64,000 nt of DNA, taken from contig NZ_CP059066.1 of assembly GCF_017301615.1 (NCBI RefSeq), forward strand, positions 1,533,001 through 1,597,000, given 5' to 3'. Position 1 is the first letter of the stretch, and each line of letters starts with the position of its first letter. Shown in pieces: positions 27,305-36,145 of the stretch. This DNA is from Koleobacter methoxysyntrophicus (GTDB lineage Bacteria > Bacillota > Thermosediminibacteria > Koleobacterales > Koleobacteraceae). A program made the position numbers and the translations under genes. A model generated the notes under the pieces. That model had not been told where the DNA came from. It ran no database searches and worked only from the letters and a program-made list of their open reading frames with translations.

Positions 27305-27989
27305 GGGAGCTATATTCGACCTAGACGGGGTTATTACCGATACGGCCAGATATCATTATGAGGCATGGAAGAGGTTATCTGATGAATTAGGAATATACTT
27401 TGATGAGAAGATCAACGAAAGACTGAAAGGGATTGGTCGACTTCAATCACTGGAAATCATTTTAGAGAAAAGTAAAAAACAGTTTTCTATGGAAGAAAAA
27501 AGGTATTTTGCAGACAAGAAGAATCAGTACTACAGAGAGATGATAAAAAGCATAACACCGAAAGATTTACTTCCCGGGATACCTGAGCTTATCAGAGAGC
27601 TAAAAGAAAGAGGGATTAAAATAGCCGTAGCATCAGCCAGTCGAAACGCTTTTACCGTTTTAAAGAATCTGGGTATTTCAGATAAATTTGATTATATAGT
27701 AGATGCCTCGAGGATAAAAAAAGGTAAACCACATCCAGAATTATTTCTTACCGCTGCTGAAAATATAGGATTAAAACCCGATGTATGTGTCGGAATTGAG
27801 GATTCGGCAGCAGGAATTGAAGCCATAAAAAGAGCGGGCATGTTTGCCATTGGGGTTGGAGATTTTGAAATTTTAAAAAAAGCTGATATGGTTTTAAAGG
27901 ACCTAAGGGATACTGAAAAAATCCTCCGTTTATTTTCTATAAATGTACCTGGGGGAATTCATACCAAAAAGGTGAGGGACAGCAGATGA
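27291..27989 (+). CDS. pgmB: Beta-phosphoglucomutase
   Basis: A 232-residue HAD-superfamily mutase. Motif I is FDLDGVITDTARYH (nucleophile and acid/base Asp near residues 10 and 12), motif II VASAS, and the late GIEDSAAGIEAIKRAGM carries motif IV. The cap domain region has RLKGIGRLQSLE, matching the substrate-gating segment of PgmB. It converts beta-glucose-1-phosphate from the GH65 enzyme to glucose-6-phosphate. It overlaps both neighbours (14 bases upstream, 4 downstream), so it is tightly coupled. Confidence 0.95.
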   Translation: MLKYRGAIFDLDGVITDTARYHYEAWKRLSDELGIYFDEKINERLKGIGRLQSLEIILEKSKKQFSMEEKRYFADKKNQYYREMIKSITPKDLLPGIPELIRELKERGIKIAVASASRNAFTVLKNLGISDKFDYIVDASRIKKGKPHPELFLTAAENIGLKPDVCVGIEDSAAGIEAIKRAGMFAIGVGDFEILKKADMVLKDLRDTEKILRLFSINVPGGIHTKKVRDSR

Positions 27990-30058
27990 CCAGGGTTATA
28001 AATGATGATAGGGTTTTTGTTATTACAAATGATTGTGGTGATATAGAAGAAGCAGACCTGGGGATGTTTTATAAAGATACCCGTTTTCTGTCAAGATACG
28101 AACTCTTGATAAACGGTAAGAAGCCTCTATTACTTTCATCTACAGCCGAAAATAACTATTTTAAGGAAATAAGACTCACCAATGGGATTGGTAAAGATAC
28201 ACCGTTCAATACCCTATCGATTAACAGACGGTCATATATCTACAATAATAGTTTTTATGAACAAATATCAGTAACCAACTACAATCCGGAAGAAAAAGTA
28301 CTGTTTCTTGTATTGAACTTTGATGCTGACTTTAAGGATATGTTCGATATCAGGGGTTTTATAGAAGGCAGATACGGTCAAAAACACGACACCAAATTTG
28401 AATCGAGAAGGATAATTTTTAAATACAGCGGTTTGGATAATATTTTGAGAGAAACCATTATTCAATTCAATAAAGACGCGGAATATGAAGATGGCAAAGC
28501 GGTTTTTAAAGCAATTTTAAGTACAAAAGAAACTTTTACTCTTGACATTTGTGTAAGGGTAAATGCCGGAGATAACGGAGGAAATGACGAATTTGTCGGT
28601 TTTGAAGAGGGGTATAACAAAATAAAGAAACTCTATGATAACTGGATTAACGAATGCACCGAAATTGTTACCGACAATGAACAGTTCAACAATCTATGCA
28701 TTAGGGGTCTTACTGATTTAAGGGCCCTTATGATGAATTTCGGGCAGGATCAGATGGTTGTGGGGGGGATACCGTGGTTTGCTGCGCCTTTTGCAAGAGA
28801 CGGCCTCATTGCGGGTATCCAATCCATTATGATAAATCCCCGCATTGGCAGAGGAGTTCTTCGAATTCTGGCGGGATATCAGGGGAAAGAGACGGATAAA
28901 TGGAATGATGAAGAACCCGGAAAGATATTTCACGAGCTGAGGGAAGGGGAGCTTACACTAACGCGTCAGGCCCCTTTCGGGCCCTATTATGGCAGTCATG
29001 ATGCCACACCCCTGTTTCTTGTCCTTCTATCGAAGTATTTCAGGTGGACCGGCGATACGGAATTTTTGGAGCAGATGCTCCCTGCAGCGGAAAAGGCTTT
29101 AAGCTGGATATCCCGGTACGGTGACAGAGATGGGGATGGTTTTTTGGAATATATGAGGGAAAGGGATGGGGGCCTGATAAATCAGGGTTGGAAGGATTCA
29201 GGGGATTCTGTGGTATTCAGCAACGGCAAACTGGCGGAACCACCTATAGCCCTTGTTGAAATCCAGGGATATGTATATGATGCTTACATGGGAATGGCTG
29301 AAATTTACGAAATACTGGGTTATGGCAAAAAGGCCGGAGAACTCAGGAACAGGGCAGCTGCCCTTAAGGAAAAATTTAATGTTTGCTACTGGATGGAGGA
29401 TAAACGATATTTTGCAGAGGCCCTTGATAAAAATAAAAAACGAGTTGATTCAATAACATCCAATCCGGGGCATTGCTTATGGTCGGGTATAATTAACGGT
29501 GATAAAGCAAGCTACGTGGCTGATACCCTTTTGAATGATGGGGTGTTTTCAGGCTGGGGCATCAGGACCATGAGCAGTAATGAGGCTGCTTATAAACCTG
29601 CAAGTTATCACAACGGGTCCGTTTGGCCCCATGATAATTCATTAATAGTAATGGGGTTTTCAAGGTACGGATTTAAAGATCACATTAAGAAGGTATTCGA
29701 TGCCCTCCTTGATGCATCGGCTCAATTTGAACATTACAGGCTGCCCGAGCTATTTTGCGGATATGAAAGAAAGGGAAACAGGTTGATAAAATACCCAGCG
29801 GCATGTTTACCACAGGCCTGGGCTGCTGCCGCTCCTTTTGCCCTTCTTGAAGGGATATTGGGCTTAAGGGTAGATGCTAAGAACTATATCATTGAACTGG
29901 ATCCGGCCATGCCTGAAAGAATAAACCTTATTGCAATAAAGAGGATGAAGGTGCGGGATAAATCCGTAGATTTCATTGTTAATAGAAACGAGCAGGGCAA
30001 TGTGGAACTAAAGGTTTTTAAGAATGAAGGCTTTCAAATCCTTTTGAGACATCATTAA
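27986..30058 (+). CDS. Glycogen-debranching-like glucosidase (bacterial GDE N-domain + (alpha/alpha)6 GDE domain)
   Basis: A 690-residue cytoplasmic protein. Residues ~1-200 match the bacterial GDE N-terminal domain (GDIEEADLGMFYKDTRFLSRYEL), and ~240-660 the amylo-alpha-1,6-glucosidase type barrel, with GIPWFAAPFARDGLIAGIQS, DGFLEYMRERDGGLINQGWKDSGDS and YHNGSVWPHDNSLI. The family removes branch or terminal glucose residues from alpha-glucans; related proteins are also found with sucrose and glucosylglycerate metabolism, so the exact substrate is open. ATGA overlap with pgmB and a strong terminator mark it as the operon's last gene. Confidence 0.88.
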   Translation: MTRVINDDRVFVITNDCGDIEEADLGMFYKDTRFLSRYELLINGKKPLLLSSTAENNYFKEIRLTNGIGKDTPFNTLSINRRSYIYNNSFYEQISVTNYNPEEKVLFLVLNFDADFKDMFDIRGFIEGRYGQKHDTKFESRRIIFKYSGLDNILRETIIQFNKDAEYEDGKAVFKAILSTKETFTLDICVRVNAGDNGGNDEFVGFEEGYNKIKKLYDNWINECTEIVTDNEQFNNLCIRGLTDLRALMMNFGQDQMVVGGIPWFAAPFARDGLIAGIQSIMINPRIGRGVLRILAGYQGKETDKWNDEEPGKIFHELREGELTLTRQAPFGPYYGSHDATPLFLVLLSKYFRWTGDTEFLEQMLPAAEKALSWISRYGDRDGDGFLEYMRERDGGLINQGWKDSGDSVVFSNGKLAEPPIALVEIQGYVYDAYMGMAEIYEILGYGKKAGELRNRAAALKEKFNVCYWMEDKRYFAEALDKNKKRVDSITSNPGHCLWSGIINGDKASYVADTLLNDGVFSGWGIRTMSSNEAAYKPASYHNGSVWPHDNSLIVMGFSRYGFKDHIKKVFDALLDASAQFEHYRLPELFCGYERKGNRLIKYPAACLPQAWAAAAPFALLEGILGLRVDAKNYIIELDPAMPERINLIAIKRMKVRDKSVDFIVNRNEQGNVELKVFKNEGFQILLRHH

Positions 30059-30090
30059 AAACAAAAAGCTTTAAGCCCCCTTATGATAAA

Positions 30091-30116
30091 GAGGAGGGAA
30101 TCCCCTCCTCTTTTTT
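30091..30116 (+). terminator. Terminator of the sugar ABC/phosphorylase operon
   Basis: Perfect stem GAGGAGGG / CCCTCCTC followed by TTTTTT. Confidence 0.93.
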
Positions 30117-30121
30117 CTTTG

Positions 30122-31015
30122 TCATCTCTTTATAGAAGCTGCCATACGCCTGAAAGTATGACGACGACCTCTTATGGCTATTGAATAATTCATGATATTT
30201 TCAGGTAAAGCAATTCCTGAGTACCCGGCATCTCCTATATGAAATATATCTGCTCCGGCCATTTTACCCTGGAGGGCAATAGCCTTTATGGTATCCGGAT
30301 CAGCCCCTTCCTGGGATGTGCCTATAGTCACCATTGCCAGCTTTCCCCCGGCATGAGCTGCATCAATACCTTTTTTAACCGTTTCAATGGTCATACCGGG
30401 GACAGTGCCGGGAGCAGGGAAGAGAATAATATCTGCCCCTGCTTCGACAAAACCATGAACGGTTTCGGCATCTACAATTTTATCTGAAGATTCTTCTTGT
30501 ATTCCGGAGCAGTGCATTTTACCCGCAGCAATTATGATTTCATCTTTCAGCTCAGAGCGGATTTCTCTGACTGCATTTATTATTGCAGAATTGGTGACTC
30601 CGGTTTTGGGATTTCCGGTGAGAACAATTAAATCAATGCCGATTTCTAAGGCCCTTCTTGCTGTTTCCGCTGTTGCCCTTCTTCCCGGGGAGATTAGTGT
30701 TGTAGGTTCAAGGTTGACGCCAACAGGTCTGCCGATTAATTCCTTTAATATCTTTATGGTTTCATCTTTGTTCTTAACGGGGGGCATACCCTGAATAACC
30801 GGCTGGTGAACATCCAGCATATTTAGCAGAATAATATCACTGCCAAAAGCACAGGCCAGTTCAGCATTTGTTATGCTATCTATCAAAGGTTGTGCTGTTA
30901 CTACGACTTCTGCGATAACTGTTCTGCCTTCTGAGGCAGCTATGCTTATTAAAAGGTCTTTACCCTTTATTTTGTTAAAATCTGAAGCAAAAGAATCAAG
31001 GATTCTCTTTACCAT
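30122..31015 (-). CDS. DUF7916-type TIM-barrel protein linked to the PTS operon
   Basis: About 297 residues. It looks like a TIM-barrel protein of the PTS-associated family formerly annotated as PEP phosphonomutase-like (starts MVKRILDSFASDF; GVNLEPTT, LTGNPKTGVTN, ADIILFPAPGTVPGM, FHIGDAGYSGIALPENIM). I place it by memory of that family and its location; its reaction is not established. It ends the PTS operon, 13 to 45 bases after the EIIA gene depending on the start. An AAGGAG lies 15 bases before the ATG at 31015; the frame stays open to 31048, so the start is uncertain. Confidence 0.65.
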   Translation of the reverse strand: MVKRILDSFASDFNKIKGKDLLISIAASEGRTVIAEVVVTAQPLIDSITNAELACAFGSDIILLNMLDVHQPVIQGMPPVKNKDETIKILKELIGRPVGVNLEPTTLISPGRRATAETARRALEIGIDLIVLTGNPKTGVTNSAIINAVREIRSELKDEIIIAAGKMHCSGIQEESSDKIVDAETVHGFVEAGADIILFPAPGTVPGMTIETVKKGIDAAHAGGKLAMVTIGTSQEGADPDTIKAIALQGKMAGADIFHIGDAGYSGIALPENIMNYSIAIRGRRHTFRRMAASIKR

Positions 31016-31060
31016 ATAAATAACTATCATCTCCTTTTCCAGGGTCAACCTTCTGGATAA

Positions 31061-31564
31061 CTATACAATATTCTTTAAGACAACCCTGAATAATACATCT
31101 ATTCCCTTTTCAACCCGTTGTATGCGTGGTTTATCTATTTTTGCTACATTGCCCATTTCAGGAAGGACCACAGGGCTTATGGTTGAGAGGGCATGTTTTT
31201 CGATAAAATCCATATCGAACCTAATAAGGGTTTGACCTGGAACTACCTGTTCACCTTCCTTAACCAGGACTTCAAATCCCCTGCCTTTCAGCTTAACAGT
31301 ATCCAGACCTACATGTATTAACAAGTTTAACTTTTCGGGGGTTTCTAAAACTAAAGCATGACCGCTGGAAAAAACCTGCTTGACTATCCCTTTAATAGGG
31401 GAAACTACTGTTCCTTCTGAAGGTTTAATCGCACGACCGTCACCTACCATTTTTTCGGCGAAAACCTTATCAGGCAGACTTTCTAAACTGACTACCTCCC
31501 CTGTTATGGGTGCTTTTACTGTAATAACTCTGCTTAAAAACCGGTTAAATATGTTCAGATTCAT
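31061..31564 (-). CDS. PTS glucose-family EIIA component (Crr-like)
   Basis: A 167-residue phosphocarrier. It carries the EIIA-Glc fold: APITGEVVSLESLPDKVFAEKMVGDG, then GHALVLET, and the phospho-accepting His in LLIHVGLDTV. It passes phosphate from HPr to the EIIB domain of the upstream EIICB. The frame opens at 31588, but GGAGG ten bases before the ATG at 31564 fixes the start. It lies about 70 bases behind the EIICB gene on the same strand. Confidence 0.92.
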   Translation of the reverse strand: MNLNIFNRFLSRVITVKAPITGEVVSLESLPDKVFAEKMVGDGRAIKPSEGTVVSPIKGIVKQVFSSGHALVLETPEKLNLLIHVGLDTVKLKGRGFEVLVKEGEQVVPGQTLIRFDMDFIEKHALSTISPVVLPEMGNVAKIDKPRIQRVEKGIDVLFRVVLKNIV

Positions 31565-31635
31565 ATCAGCAGTTCCTCCCCGATTCAAAAATTAAAAACA
31601 GAGGCAGACAGGAAAGTCTGCCGTCTTTCTATATT

Positions 31636-33015
31636 TTATAACAATTTCTTTATTTGTTCTACAATTAATTCGGCATCTGTTCCTACAATAACCTGCAGGT
31701 TTTTGCCACCGAGGTCCATTAACCCGGTAGCACCGGCTCTCTTTATATCATTTTCGTTTATAATGGATTTGTCGTAAACGGTTAACCTTATTCTGGTAAT
31801 ACATGAATCAATCGTTTCAATATTATCTTTTCCACCCAGGGCTTCCAGGATAGCAGCAGCCTTATCACTCACTTTTATCTGCCCTCTATCGGCTGTAGGC
31901 TCAACTTCACCTTCAATTCTTCCCGGAGTGGGCAGATTCATTTTTCTAATTGCGGTCCTAAAAATCACATAGTAGATGCCGCCGTATACAATTCCTATAC
32001 CGAGAAGTAAAATCGGCCTGGTTGCGAGACCGTAGTTTATAACATAATCAATAGCTCCGGCAGAAAATCCGAACCCGTGCTTTAACCCTAACATGTACGT
32101 AATAGCCATAGATACTCCTGTAAGAGCAGCATGGAGCAGGTATAGAACGGGTGCCAAAAACATGAAGGCAAATTCTACCGGTTCAGTAATGCCCGTCAGG
32201 AAGGAAGTAAGGGCTGCACTGACCAGAACCCCTGTTACAGCTTTTTTCTGGGAAGGCAGGGCTTCACTTATCATTGCAAAACATGCAGCTGGAAGACCGA
32301 ACATGAATATAGGGAAGAACCCTGTCATAAATATTCCTGCAGAAGGGTCTCCTGCAAAAAACCTGTGGAGGTCACCTGTCACTACTTTTCCGGCAGCACT
32401 TGTAAATTCACCGAATACGAACCATACAAGACTGTTTATAACGTGATGAAGACCAAAGGGTATTAATAACCGGTTTAAAAACCCGAATAGGAAAACCCCT
32501 GACGCACCTGCCCGAATAATCCACTGGCCGGCGGCATAAATTCCCTGCTGGATGGGGGGCCAGACGTATCCGAAGATTATACCCAAAATCAGCATCGCAA
32601 AGGCTGTAACAATAGGGACAAAGCGTTTTCCGCCGAAAAAACCTAAGAAGTCGGGGAGTTTTATGTCTTTGTATTTATTGTATAAATTTGCTGCAACTAA
32701 TCCGGTTATTATACCGGCCAGCACACCCATATTAATCTCCGAATTTATATTTGATAACACAGAAGTTAGGACGAAATAACCGACTCCTGCAGCGAGGGCT
32801 GCAGCTCCGGCCCCACCGGCAAGACCCATTGAGACACCCAGGGCAAATATCAACGGGAGATTGCTGAATACCGCATCTCCGGCTGCCATAACCACAGGTA
32901 TATCAAATACGTCAGGGGCCCCAAGCCTTAAAAGAAGGGCAGCAGCCGGGAGAACCGCTACCGGGGCCATAAGGGCCTTTCCCAGCTTTTGAAGATTACC
33001 TAAATATCTTTTCAT
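31636..33015 (-). CDS. PTS EIICB component, N-acetylglucosamine/glucose type
   Basis: A 459-residue membrane permease. The EIIC domain (~1-360) has about ten helices and family landmarks such as LGKALMAPVAVLPAAALLLRLG, HHVINSLVWF, GITEPVEFAFMFLAP and LKHGFGFSAGAIDY; these look closer to NagE than to PtsG. The C-terminal EIIB domain (~385-459) has the phosphocysteine in IDSCITRIRL. It imports and phosphorylates a hexose or GlcNAc. GGAGGTG precedes the ATG. Expression is governed by the promoter at 33192-33220 and the RAT/terminator at 33095-33163. Confidence 0.9.
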   Translation of the reverse strand: MKRYLGNLQKLGKALMAPVAVLPAAALLLRLGAPDVFDIPVVMAAGDAVFSNLPLIFALGVSMGLAGGAGAAALAAGVGYFVLTSVLSNINSEINMGVLAGIITGLVAANLYNKYKDIKLPDFLGFFGGKRFVPIVTAFAMLILGIIFGYVWPPIQQGIYAAGQWIIRAGASGVFLFGFLNRLLIPFGLHHVINSLVWFVFGEFTSAAGKVVTGDLHRFFAGDPSAGIFMTGFFPIFMFGLPAACFAMISEALPSQKKAVTGVLVSAALTSFLTGITEPVEFAFMFLAPVLYLLHAALTGVSMAITYMLGLKHGFGFSAGAIDYVINYGLATRPILLLGIGIVYGGIYYVIFRTAIRKMNLPTPGRIEGEVEPTADRGQIKVSDKAAAILEALGGKDNIETIDSCITRIRLTVYDKSIINENDIKRAGATGLMDLGGKNLQVIVGTDAELIVEQIKKLL

Positions 33016-33094
33016 TTTTTACACCTCCGGGATTTTATAAAAGAGTTTTATTGGATGAATACGGGTCAAATGTAAGGAAATCCCCCCTTTCTTG

Positions 33095-33140
33095 AAAAAA
33101 ATAAGAGCCGGGAAAGGACTATTAATCCTTCCCGGCTCTT
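33095..33140 (-). terminator. Conditional terminator in the PTS leader
   Basis: On the minus strand the stem AAGAGCCGGGAAGGA / TCCTTTCCCGGCTCTT is followed by ATTTTTTT. It lies between promoter and EIICB start and its left arm overlaps the RAT site, so antiterminator binding should block it. Confidence 0.93.
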
Positions 33141-33163
33141 GCCTGCATTACCAGTAACACGCC
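33134..33163 (-). promoter_or_regulatory. RAT site (ribonucleic antiterminator) for the LicT/SacY/GlcT-type protein
   Basis: The minus-strand RNA reads GGCGTGTTACTGGTAATGCA then GGCAAGAGCC, matching the bgl/lic/sac RAT pattern (GTTACTG ... GCAGGCAAGA). It overlaps the terminator stem by seven bases. The antiterminator encoded at 35285-36145 is the obvious ligand. Confidence 0.92.
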
Positions 33164-33189
33164 GAGTTTAAAGTATTCTGAATTTATCT

Positions 33190-33287
33190 TTATTATATCT
33201 TGTTACCTTCATATTGTCAAGGTTATTTTACTTCCCCTCCGCCAGTATTATCCGCTGAAGGTGAATAGCCAGATAACCCAGTTCTTC
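33190..33287. repeat. 98-bp direct repeat, left copy (target duplication of the IS)
   Basis: Identical to 35247-35344 except for one base (T at 33198, C at 35255). It directly abuts the left end of the IS. It contains the PTS promoter and an orphan copy of the last 60 bases of the antiterminator gene (33228-33287). Confidence 0.95.
33192..33220 (-). promoter_or_regulatory. Consensus promoter of the PTS operon (copy A)
   Basis: TTGACA (33215-33220), 17-base spacer, TATAAT (33192-33197) on the minus strand. It lies entirely inside the left copy of the 98-bp direct repeat. Confidence 0.9.
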
Positions 33288-33386
33288 CCTAGTTTTGCAG
33301 TAATTTAATAAACCCAATCCGAAATAAATCCTTGCAACCAGTAAAATTGCAGGGATTTATTTTGTCAAATTTTTAGATATATATAG

Positions 33387-33415
33387 TTGCCAATTGTTGA
33401 TAATTATGGTATAAT
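33387..33415 (+). promoter_or_regulatory. Promoter of the IS1634-type transposase
   Basis: TTGCCA, 17-base spacer, TATAAT, ending 24 bases before the ATG at 33439; a TGGAGGTG ribosome site lies between. Confidence 0.8.
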
Positions 33416-33438
33416 AACTATAAAATGGAGGTGTTGCC

Positions 33439-35148
33439 ATGTATCTTCAAATAGGCACCAGCAACGGCCGTCGTTATCTGGCAATCGTTCAGGGCTATAG
33501 GGATCCTGTAACAAAAAAAGTTAGGCACAAAACGGTCAAATCTTTAGGATATCTTGATGAGCTTAAAAAGCAGTATCCCGATCCTATTGCCCATTTTAAG
33601 AGTGTTGCCGAGGAAATGAACAAAAAAGCGGCTTTAGAAAAACAGCCCGTCACAATCAGCCTCGATCCGAAAGAAACTTTGAAAGAAAAACAGGTTAACC
33701 GCAAAAATATTGGCTACGCTGCTCTTAGTAAAATTTACCATGAACTTGGTCTTAATACTTTTTTTTATAACAAATCAAGGGCATTTAAATCTAAGTTCAA
33801 CACAAACAATATTATGAAGCTCCTCATTTTCTCCCGCATCCTTGCTCCTGCCTCTAAGAAAAAAACCTATGAGGAGAAAGACCGCTATTTCGAGAATACC
33901 GATTTCTCATTAGATGATATTTATCGCTGTCTCTCGCAGGTTGTCACTTTTAAAGATGAACTGCAGTTACATCTGCACCGGCAGATGAAAAATAAGTTTG
34001 GCAGAAGCACCGAACTGGTCTATTACGATGTTACAAATTACTACTTTGAGATCGACAGGCAGGACGAGATGAGAAAAAAGGGTGTTTCAAAAGAACATCG
34101 CCCGGATCCGATCATACAGATGGGGCTGCTCATGGACACAAAGGGTATTCCTATTAAGTATGACCTTTTTCCGGGCAACACTAATGACTGCGAGACTCTA
34201 ATGCCGGTTTTGGGCAGAGTGAAAAAAGATTATGAAGTGGGCCGCATTATTATTGTGGCGGACAAGGGGGTCAACACAGCAGATAATATCGCCTTCTGCC
34301 TTGCTAAGGGTGATGGGTATATCTATTCGCAGACGGTGCGCGGTGGGAATAAGGAGCTAAAAGATTACGTCCTTAGCGAATCTGGATACCGCCAGATCGG
34401 AGACGGTTACAAGGTTAAGTCCAGGATTTATCCACGTGAAATTGCTGTCAGCAATTCAAAAGGAGGTAGAACCAAGGTCCGCATTGACGAAAAGCAGGTC
34501 GTGTTTTACAGCGCTGACTATGACCGTAAAGCAAAGGCCGACCGTGAAGGTACCATTATGAAAGCCAGGGACCTGGTAAAAAACCCTTCAAAATACAACA
34601 AAGCTACCTCTTACGGAGCAGCTAAATATGTGAAAAACCTTGTTTTCGACCCGAAAACAGGTGAGATCCTGACAACAAAGCAAAGGCCCGTATTCGATGA
34701 GGAAAAATTGCGTGAGGAAGAGAAGTTCGACGGTTATTACGCTATCGTCACGAGCGAGTGGAAGATGAGCGATGAAGAGATTATCGAAATCTACCGCGGA
34801 CTCTGGCGGATCGAAGAGGCGTTTAAAGTAACAAAAAGCGATCTTGAGGCCCGGCCTGTTTATCTTTCTCGCAATGACCACATACAGGCACATTTCCTTA
34901 TCTGTTTCGTCGCTCTTGTTATTGCCCGCCTGTTGGCGCTGCTCCTCGGAAACAAATACTCTATCACAAGGATTGTGGAAAGCCTGAATAAAGCATCAGG
35001 AAGCCGTCTTGAAGAAAACTGGTATGTCTTCGACTATGCCGATGAGATAACAAGTGCAATCACTGAAATACTGGGGGTGGATCTCAGCCGCAAATACCTT
35101 AGGTTGGGGGATATAAAAAAAATTTTGGGAGCTACGAAAAAAACTTAA
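33439..35148 (+). CDS. IS1634-family DDE transposase
   Basis: A 569-residue transposase. The N-terminal MYLQIGTSNGRRYLAIVQGYRDP stretch (first 20: MYLQIGTSNGRRYLAIVQGY) is characteristic of the family. The DDE core shows D1 in VYYDVTNYYFE (~197), D2 in IIIVADKGVN (~275) and the IS4-type Y-x2-R-x3-E-x6-K signature in YRGLWRIEEAFKVTK (~453-467). It is full length and in frame, so the element may still be active. Base use is similar to that of its neighbours. Confidence 0.95.
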   Translation: MYLQIGTSNGRRYLAIVQGYRDPVTKKVRHKTVKSLGYLDELKKQYPDPIAHFKSVAEEMNKKAALEKQPVTISLDPKETLKEKQVNRKNIGYAALSKIYHELGLNTFFYNKSRAFKSKFNTNNIMKLLIFSRILAPASKKKTYEEKDRYFENTDFSLDDIYRCLSQVVTFKDELQLHLHRQMKNKFGRSTELVYYDVTNYYFEIDRQDEMRKKGVSKEHRPDPIIQMGLLMDTKGIPIKYDLFPGNTNDCETLMPVLGRVKKDYEVGRIIIVADKGVNTADNIAFCLAKGDGYIYSQTVRGGNKELKDYVLSESGYRQIGDGYKVKSRIYPREIAVSNSKGGRTKVRIDEKQVVFYSADYDRKAKADREGTIMKARDLVKNPSKYNKATSYGAAKYVKNLVFDPKTGEILTTKQRPVFDEEKLREEEKFDGYYAIVTSEWKMSDEEIIEIYRGLWRIEEAFKVTKSDLEARPVYLSRNDHIQAHFLICFVALVIARLLALLLGNKYSITRIVESLNKASGSRLEENWYVFDYADEITSAITEILGVDLSRKYLRLGDIKKILGATKKT

Positions 35149-35177
35149 AATCTACAACATTTTTTTGTGTAATTAAT

Positions 35178-35219
35178 AAGCCGCTAAGACCTTAGATAAT
35201 AAGGGCTTGGCGGCTTTTG
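35178..35219 (+). terminator. Terminator at the end of the IS transposase gene
   Basis: Stem AAGCCGC / GCGGCTT with an inner CTAAG/CTTAG hairpin, then TTTT. Confidence 0.75.
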
Positions 35220-35246
35220 TTACCAAACTTAACTGCAAAAGTTAGG

Positions 35247-35344
35247 TTATTATACCTTGTTACCTTCATATTGTCAAGGTTATTTTACTTCCCCTCCGCC
35301 AGTATTATCCGCTGAAGGTGAATAGCCAGATAACCCAGTTCTTC
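35247..35344. repeat. 98-bp direct repeat, right copy (target duplication of the IS)
   Basis: Matches 33190-33287 at 97 of 98 positions and starts directly at the right end of the IS. It contains the genuine 3' end of the antiterminator gene and a second copy of the TTGACA-17-TATAAT promoter (35249-35277, minus strand), which now points into the IS. Confidence 0.95.
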
Positions 35345-36145
35345 TTTGGGTACGGGTTTTTCAAAGCGTTCTTCCATGACACGTCCGAGCTTTTCGGCAA
35401 TACTGAAAGCTGTGGGAAATTCTGACTCGATTCGTTCAAGTAAAGGGTTGACTGACTGTATATCCTTTTCCATTCTTTCAATAGCGAACCGCATATGTGT
35501 AATAAGCCTGGCGTAATTCATACCATTTTTGTCTAATTTTATACCTGTTTCACCTTCGATTATGTTAACCATTTTATTTATAAGAGAAGTATATTTAACG
35601 GTACGGGATACCTCCCTATTAACCCTGGCTGCATGAATATGCATTGCAATGAAGCCTTTTTCACCTTCGGGTATATCTATTCCGAGTTCACGTCTTATTA
35701 TTTCTGCTGCCTTTGAGGCAAGACGGTATTCGGTAGGATAAAGGGTCTGTATTTCTACCAAAAAAGGATTAGTTATTTCCAAATTGCCTTCAAGCCTTTC
35801 TAGTGTAAAGTTTATATGATCAGCCAGAGCTACATGAATGTGTTCGTTTAACGGTTCCCCCAGCTCTCTGCAAACCATAGCGATGATCTCTTCCGATACA
35901 CCGATTATCCTTTTATTTATGTAGTTGATAATTCCTTTGTACTGCTGATAGTTGGATTTATCGAAGAAATAAAACTGCCTTTCAATATCAGCGGTGTTTA
36001 TTTTGGCCATTTGTTCCTTTGAAAGGCCGAAACCTATACCTTTTCCAACCAATACTGCCTCTTCCTGCGTTTTAATGTCCGTTACCCAGATAACGTTATT
36101 ATTAAAAACCTTATTAACTTTGTATTCTTTTAATTCACCATTCAT
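35285..36145 (-). CDS. BglG/LicT/GlcT-family transcription antiterminator
   Basis: A 286-residue RNA-binding regulator. Residues ~1-57 are the CAT RNA-binding domain (VNKVFNNNVIWV, GKGIGFGLS). Two PRD domains follow (~70-170 and ~175-285) with candidate phosphorylated His in EHIHVALADHINF, FIAMHIHAA, LITHMRF and LAIHLQRI. PTS-dependent phosphorylation would tune binding to the RAT site at 33134-33163. The gene was originally next to the PTS operon on the same strand; the IS now separates them, but its 3' end is intact because the target duplication restored it. Confidence 0.95.
   Translation of the reverse strand: MNGELKEYKVNKVFNNNVIWVTDIKTQEEAVLVGKGIGFGLSKEQMAKINTADIERQFYFFDKSNYQQYKGIINYINKRIIGVSEEIIAMVCRELGEPLNEHIHVALADHINFTLERLEGNLEITNPFLVEIQTLYPTEYRLASKAAEIIRRELGIDIPEGEKGFIAMHIHAARVNREVSRTVKYTSLINKMVNIIEGETGIKLDKNGMNYARLITHMRFAIERMEKDIQSVNPLLERIESEFPTAFSIAEKLGRVMEERFEKPVPKEELGYLAIHLQRIILAEGK

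Larger units (their letters stand above)
33288..35246 (+). mobile_element. IS1634-family insertion sequence, complete
   Basis: A 1959-bp element with one intact transposase gene. The ends are imperfect inverted repeats: CCTAGTTTTGCAGTAATTTAA on the left is 21 bases, so only its core CCTAGTTTTGCAG is given, against CCTAACTTTTGCAGTTAA from the right end. The element is flanked with no gap by the two 98-bp repeat copies. It has its own promoter (33387-33415) and terminator (35178-35219). It lies between the antiterminator gene and the PTS operon, transcribed against both. Confidence 0.92.
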
